Assembly: GCA_018650285.1 (NCBI GenBank)
Contig: JABIGF010000017.1
Coordinates: 1-64,000 of the forward strand
Reading direction: 5' to 3'
DNA from: Methanobacteriota archaeon
Lineage (GTDB): Archaea > Thermoplasmatota > Poseidoniia > Poseidoniales > Thalassarchaeaceae
DNA length: 64,000 bases
Shown: piece after piece, positions 60,912 through 64,000 of the stretch
Layout: each line of letters begins with the position of its first letter
Position numbering within the stretch: position 1 is the first letter of the stretch
Position numbers and translations under genes: made by a program
Notes under the pieces: model-generated
What the model saw: the letters and a program-made list of their open reading frames with translations, nothing else
What the model was told of the DNA's origin: nothing
The model's database searches: none

Positions 60912-61680
60912 GACTAAGTTGCTGCTCCTGAGGAGCGGCGGGGCTGGTTTCGACCGGACCCCGTGCCCGTCTGCCGGCGTGGGCCCCTCGGGGGTAGAAG
61001 TCGGCCGCCAAAACGAGTAATCGTGGAGGCGATGACTGGAAAGAAATCTGCTTCGGCAGAGGACTGGAAAGTCTTGCAGGAAGCGATGATCACTTCGGTG
61101 TGATTCCACCAGATAGACGGGGAGATGACCTTCGGGAAATCCACCCCATAAAATTTGGTTTATGACCGGGAAAACGAATGAGCTTGCTCGCTAGTGGAAC
61201 TAGTCAACGCTCTGGACAGGAAATCGAGTGGACACACGATGACCGGAATCGGAAGTGGAAGATGGAAGCTGTTGGAAAACAACTGAGATCAACTGTGGGA
61301 AATGGAGGAAGTCGAAAGACAACCAAAGTTAACTGCGGATGGTTGAGGATGTTGAAAGATGGCCAATGTTTACTACTGAAGAAGAAGGAAGTTAGTCCAA
61401 TGCTTGAGGAACTGGACAGGGTGGAGACGATACGGACCTTGAAAGAGGAAAGTATAGTCACCTGTGCCTAGGGAATCGGTAGGTTAGGATAACTCCTACT
61501 TGCTGTGAAACTGGGATGCGATGAGACAGAATCGAAAGAGGAAGTTGAGTCGTGTGGTGGAAGGAAGGCCTCGTGTCAACCGGAAGCCACAACCAGCGGA
61601 GGCTGGTGAGTGGGAGGAATTCCTCCTCCGGAACGAGACCCACTCACCAGTTCTCCCAACCCCCGTCTTTATTCAACGAG
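60912..61680 (+). ncRNA. Large structured non-coding RNA, family not recognised
   Basis: About 770 bases rich in hairpins: 60921-60928/60932-60939 (8 bp, loop TGA); 60939-60948/60953-60963 (10 bp, one bulge, loop TTCG); 60965-60968/60981-60984; 61047-61051/61056-61060 (loop TTCG); 61091-61093/61098-61100 (loop TTCG); 61119-61148, interrupted by internal loops and closed by a TTCG loop; 61191-61194/61200-61203; 61271-61274/61280-61283; 61311-61313/61318-61320 (GAAA loop); and a perfect 12-bp stem 61603-61614/61639-61650. Three loops are C(UUCG)G only when read on the plus strand. It has its own promoter. I do not see the conserved cores of RNase P RNA, SRP RNA or tmRNA. Open frames inside look like chance. 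Confidence 0.6.
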
Positions 61681-61754
61681 ATAATTTCTCGTCGATGTCT
61701 TTCCTATTCTAACTGTTACGCAAGAGTTGAGGTGCCGCGTGGTGATTTGACAAC

Positions 61755-63359
61755 CTATTCTTTCGGGCCGACCATCTCTTCAGGCTTCACCCAATCATCG
61801 AACTGCTCGTTAGTCAAAATCTCTAATTCTAGAGCAGATTCTCGCAAAGTGATCCCTTTCTTATGGGCATTTTTTGCAATTGCAGCAGCAGCATCGTATC
61901 CAATGTGGCGATTCAAAGCTGTTACTAGCATCAATGAGTTTTCCAAATGTGCTGAAATAGCATCATTGTTTGCTTTCAATCCAATAACACAGTGGTCTGT
62001 AAAGGAGTTACAAGAGTCTGAGAGTAATCTAATGCTGTGCAATAGATTGTGAATCATCATTGGTTTGTAGACGTTCAATTCAAAATTTCCTTGGCTACCA
62101 CCGACAGTGATGGCAGTATGGTTACCAAAGACTTGGCAGCATACCATAGTAAGCGCCTCGGCTTGAGTAGGATTCACCTTTCCAGGCATGATACTTGAGC
62201 CAGGCTCATTTGCTGGCAAAGCCAACTCGCCAATTCCACAGCGTGGCCCAGAGCCAAGCCAACGGATATCATTGCCGATTTTCATTAGTGATGCTGCTAA
62301 AGTATTGAGCGCGCCTGATGCAGCAACGACGGCATCATGTGCTGCTAACTGAGCAAATTTGTTTGGAGCAGAAATGAATCCTAGACCAGTCTTGCTTGCA
62401 ATTTTCACGGCTACTTTAGTAGCAAATTGTGGATGTGTGTTTAATCCAGTGCCAACAGCAGTCCCTCCAAGAGCTAGTTCTAGCAGGTCATCAAGAGCAT
62501 GTCCAATTCTTTTCACATCTGAATCAAGCATGGAAACATAGCCTGAAAATTCTTGCCCTAGTGTCAAGGGTACAGCATCCATTAAGTGAGTCCGGCCAAT
62601 TTTGACGATATCAGAAAACTCAGTTACTTTGGCAGCCAAAGCATTTCTTAAATGCAAGACTGCAGGTATTAGTCTGTGATGAATTTCTTCGGCCGCAGCG
62701 ATATGCATTGCCGTTGGAAAGGTATCATTACTAGATTGGGCACGATTCACATGGTCATTTGGATGTACAGGCGTTTTGCTTCCTAATACGCCTCCACTAA
62801 TTTCTATTGCTCGATTAGCAATCACTTCATTTGTATTCATGTTAGTTTGAGTGCCGGAACCTGTTTGCCATATTTTGAGAGGGAAATGATTGTCAAGTTG
62901 CCCAGAAATAACTTCTTCACAAGCATCTGAAATTAGTTGGCATGTTTTTTCATCAAGTTCATCTAATTCTAGATTTGTTTGAGCAGCGCATTGTTTGAGG
63001 ATTCCAAAGGCGCGGATTAATGCACGTGGCATGATATCATCGCCAATATCAAAATTCATCAGTGAACGAGCAGTTTGAGCGCCAAAATATTTCTCAGCAG
63101 GAACTTCTAGTTCACCCATGGTGTCACTTTCAATTCTGACAGCATCGCCATCACCACCGATATTTGCAGCGCGTGGAGCGACATTAGTTGCAGTCGGTGG
63201 CCTAGATTCTTGCTCTAGCCCAGAAGAGATGAGAGTGGCGATTGCTGCTGAGCGGCCACCCTTGCGTCCTTTGCCTGTTTTACGATCTAGGCGCTTGGCT
63301 AATTCTTCTGGAATACTAATGCTGATGATTCGTCTGTCGCCCGCTCTATGCTTTGCCAT
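61755..63359 (-). CDS. fumC: Fumarate hydratase class II with N-terminal ribbon-helix-helix domain
   Basis: 534 residues. From about residue 74 it is a complete class II fumarase, interconverting fumarate and malate in the citric acid cycle: [56 protein letters not shown] and the signature [17 protein letters not shown]. Residues about 8-52 form a ribbon-helix-helix DNA-binding motif ([19 protein letters not shown] ... [18 protein letters not shown]), joined by a Pro/Ala linker without any stop. Normal FumC lacks this domain. An AT-rich TATA-like tract (about 63382-63397) ends some 25 bases before ATG 63359, which supports this full-length start. Confidence 0.9.
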   Translation of the reverse strand: MAKHRAGDRRIISISIPEELAKRLDRKTGKGRKGGRSAAIATLISSGLEQESRPPTATNVAPRAANIGGDGDAVRIESDTMGELEVPAEKYFGAQTARSLMNFDIGDDIMPRALIRAFGILKQCAAQTNLELDELDEKTCQLISDACEEVISGQLDNHFPLKIWQTGSGTQTNMNTNEVIANRAIEISGGVLGSKTPVHPNDHVNRAQSSNDTFPTAMHIAAAEEIHHRLIPAVLHLRNALAAKVTEFSDIVKIGRTHLMDAVPLTLGQEFSGYVSMLDSDVKRIGHALDDLLELALGGTAVGTGLNTHPQFATKVAVKIASKTGLGFISAPNKFAQLAAHDAVVAASGALNTLAASLMKIGNDIRWLGSGPRCGIGELALPANEPGSSIMPGKVNPTQAEALTMVCCQVFGNHTAITVGGSQGNFELNVYKPMMIHNLLHSIRLLSDSCNSFTDHCVIGLKANNDAISAHLENSLMLVTALNRHIGYDAAAAIAKNAHKKGITLRESALELEILTNEQFDDWVKPEEMVGPKE

Positions 63360-63379
63360 AATCAGTTTCGCATTTGCGG

Positions 63380-63398
63380 TTATTTATTAATTTAACGA
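63380..63398 (-). promoter_or_regulatory. Candidate TATA box for fumarase
   Basis: On the minus strand GTTAAATTAATAAATAAC lies about 25-38 bases before the ATG at 63359, consistent with a leaderless or nearly leaderless transcript that includes the RHH domain. Confidence 0.45.
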
Positions 63399-63473
63399 CA
63401 AGCAATTCTGTGATGCCGATTTATGCGCAGCACAACATTCAATCATCAAGAGTGACGCTCTTTAGAAACAAAT

Positions 63474-63980
63474 TCATATTTGTTTCATAGATATGATTTG
63501 AATTGGTTTTATTGGCCTATCCTGCATTCCAGTAGATGTGTTTTCAATCGCTTTGATAACATCCATCCCATCAACAACTTTTGCAAAAACAGGGTGTGCC
63601 GATGCAGTGCTATGGTCCCACCAATCAAGGAAACGGTTGTGATTTGTATTGATGAAAAATTGCGAACCTCCTGAGTTCGGTCTTCCAGTGTTTGCCATGG
63701 AAAGAGTACCTACATCATTGGTGAATTGTGCATTTGCTGGGTGTTCATCTTGGATAGTATATCCTGGCCCTCCAGTGCCACATCTTGGAGAGTTTGGGTC
63801 ACTTGAGTTTGAACAGCCACCTTGGATCATGAATCCTTTAATTACGCGGTGAAAGTGAAGCCCGTCGTAATAGCCTTCACCTACCAATTTTAGAAAATTT
63901 CCAGCCGTAATAGGCATCGTATCATCAAACACTTCGAGTGTCACATTTCCTTCGCTAGTCTGCATCAGTACTTGGGTCAT
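63474..63980 (-). CDS. Cyclophilin-type peptidyl-prolyl cis-trans isomerase
   Basis: 168 residues. A cytoplasmic folding catalyst. The active-site motif [13 protein letters not shown], then [28 protein letters not shown] and [17 protein letters not shown] are the full cyclophilin pattern, and the length is normal. The start may also be ATG 63965 ([13 protein letters not shown]). Its 3' side has a small 5-bp inverted repeat (63448-63462). Separate from the fumarase gene by 114 bases. Confidence 0.93.
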   Translation of the reverse strand: MTQVLMQTSEGNVTLEVFDDTMPITAGNFLKLVGEGYYDGLHFHRVIKGFMIQGGCSNSSDPNSPRCGTGGPGYTIQDEHPANAQFTNDVGTLSMANTGRPNSGGSQFFINTNHNRFLDWWDHSTASAHPVFAKVVDGMDVIKAIENTSTGMQDRPIKPIQIISMKQI

Positions 63981-64000
63981 AGAGTCGGCCGGTAGCCACT

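Noticed and set aside
61178-61471. 97-codon open frame inside the structured RNA
   Set aside because: Low-complexity Lys/Glu-rich translation caused by GGAA/GAAG repeats, no RBS, and it runs through hairpin stems.
60912-61680. RNase P RNA, SRP RNA or tmRNA
   Set aside because: Short look-alikes occur (GAGGAAAGT at 61446, GGGGCTGG...TTCGAC near 60940, ACAGAA near 61526), but the paired conserved cores and the expected lengths are absent, and tmRNA is not expected in archaea.
63448-63462. AAGAG/CTCTT hairpin as a terminator of the cyclophilin gene
   Set aside because: Only 5 bp with no following T-run on the minus strand; too weak to call.
1-64000. tRNA genes, CRISPR arrays, insertion sequences, integrases
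   Set aside because: Read through all intergenic stretches; no cloverleaf with a T-arm motif, no regularly spaced repeats and no transposase or integrase motifs were seen.

Overview
The window looks like a piece of an archaeal chromosome, most likely a marine Group II/III-type Thermoplasmatota (Poseidoniales-like). Supporting signs are an archaeal phosphopantothenate synthetase, a KEOPS Pcc1-like subunit, TruD, an ArsA/Get3 ATPase with an Hsp20-like tail, BRE/TATA promoters a short distance upstream of several starts, few Shine-Dalgarno sites, and a secreted protein with thrombospondin-3-like calcium repeats. This lineage assignment is inference from gene content; no 16S gene is present. No tRNA, rRNA, CRISPR array, insertion sequence or integrase was recognised.

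Layout. (1) 0-16.1 kb is a very AT-rich surface-polysaccharide island. It holds a DUF302 protein, a GT-C membrane glycosyltransferase-like protein, a short UDP-sugar dehydrogenase, a methyltransferase-like protein, a Wzm/Wzt-type ABC exporter, a 1244-residue glycosyltransferase fusion, two tandem UDP-GlcNAc 2-epimerases, a GT4 glycosyltransferase, a heparinase II/III-like lyase and a sugar-1-phosphate nucleotidyltransferase. Together these could make UDP-ManNAc/ManNAcA-type precursors, assemble a glycan and export it by the ABC route. (2) 16.2-31.5 kb is ordinary core genome: unknown membrane and coiled-coil proteins, a LeuB/Icd-family dehydrogenase, PPS, NadC, Pcc1, a glutaredoxin/GST-like protein, TruD, a CocE-type hydrolase, a ferritin-like/VIT1 transporter and ArsA-Hsp20. 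(3) 31.8-54.9 kb is the exceptional region: ten same-strand genes that overlap or abut at every junction and have distinctly higher GC than the rest. They encode a CBS-domain protein, two giant beta-rich proteins (1379 and 2044 residues, the second with a zinc ribbon and a DUF6603-like stretch), two tandem class-3 lipases, a protein with an Ig-like domain, and four further proteins with no function I can assign. None has an evident signal peptide or membrane segment. It reads as one translationally coupled cytoplasmic system of unknown role. (4) 54.9-60.7 kb returns to core-like composition: a large secreted calcium-repeat protein, a small membrane protein, an M32 carboxypeptidase and a beta-propeller protein. 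(5) 60.9-61.7 kb carries no convincing gene but has a good archaeal promoter followed by a long series of hairpins with UUCG and GAAA loops, ending in a perfect 12-bp stem. It is probably a large structured non-coding RNA. (6) 61.7-64 kb has a fumarase fused to an N-terminal ribbon-helix-helix domain, and a cyclophilin.

The strongest candidates for something undescribed are the ten-gene giant-protein/lipase operon, the ~770-nt structured RNA and the RHH-fumarase fusion.
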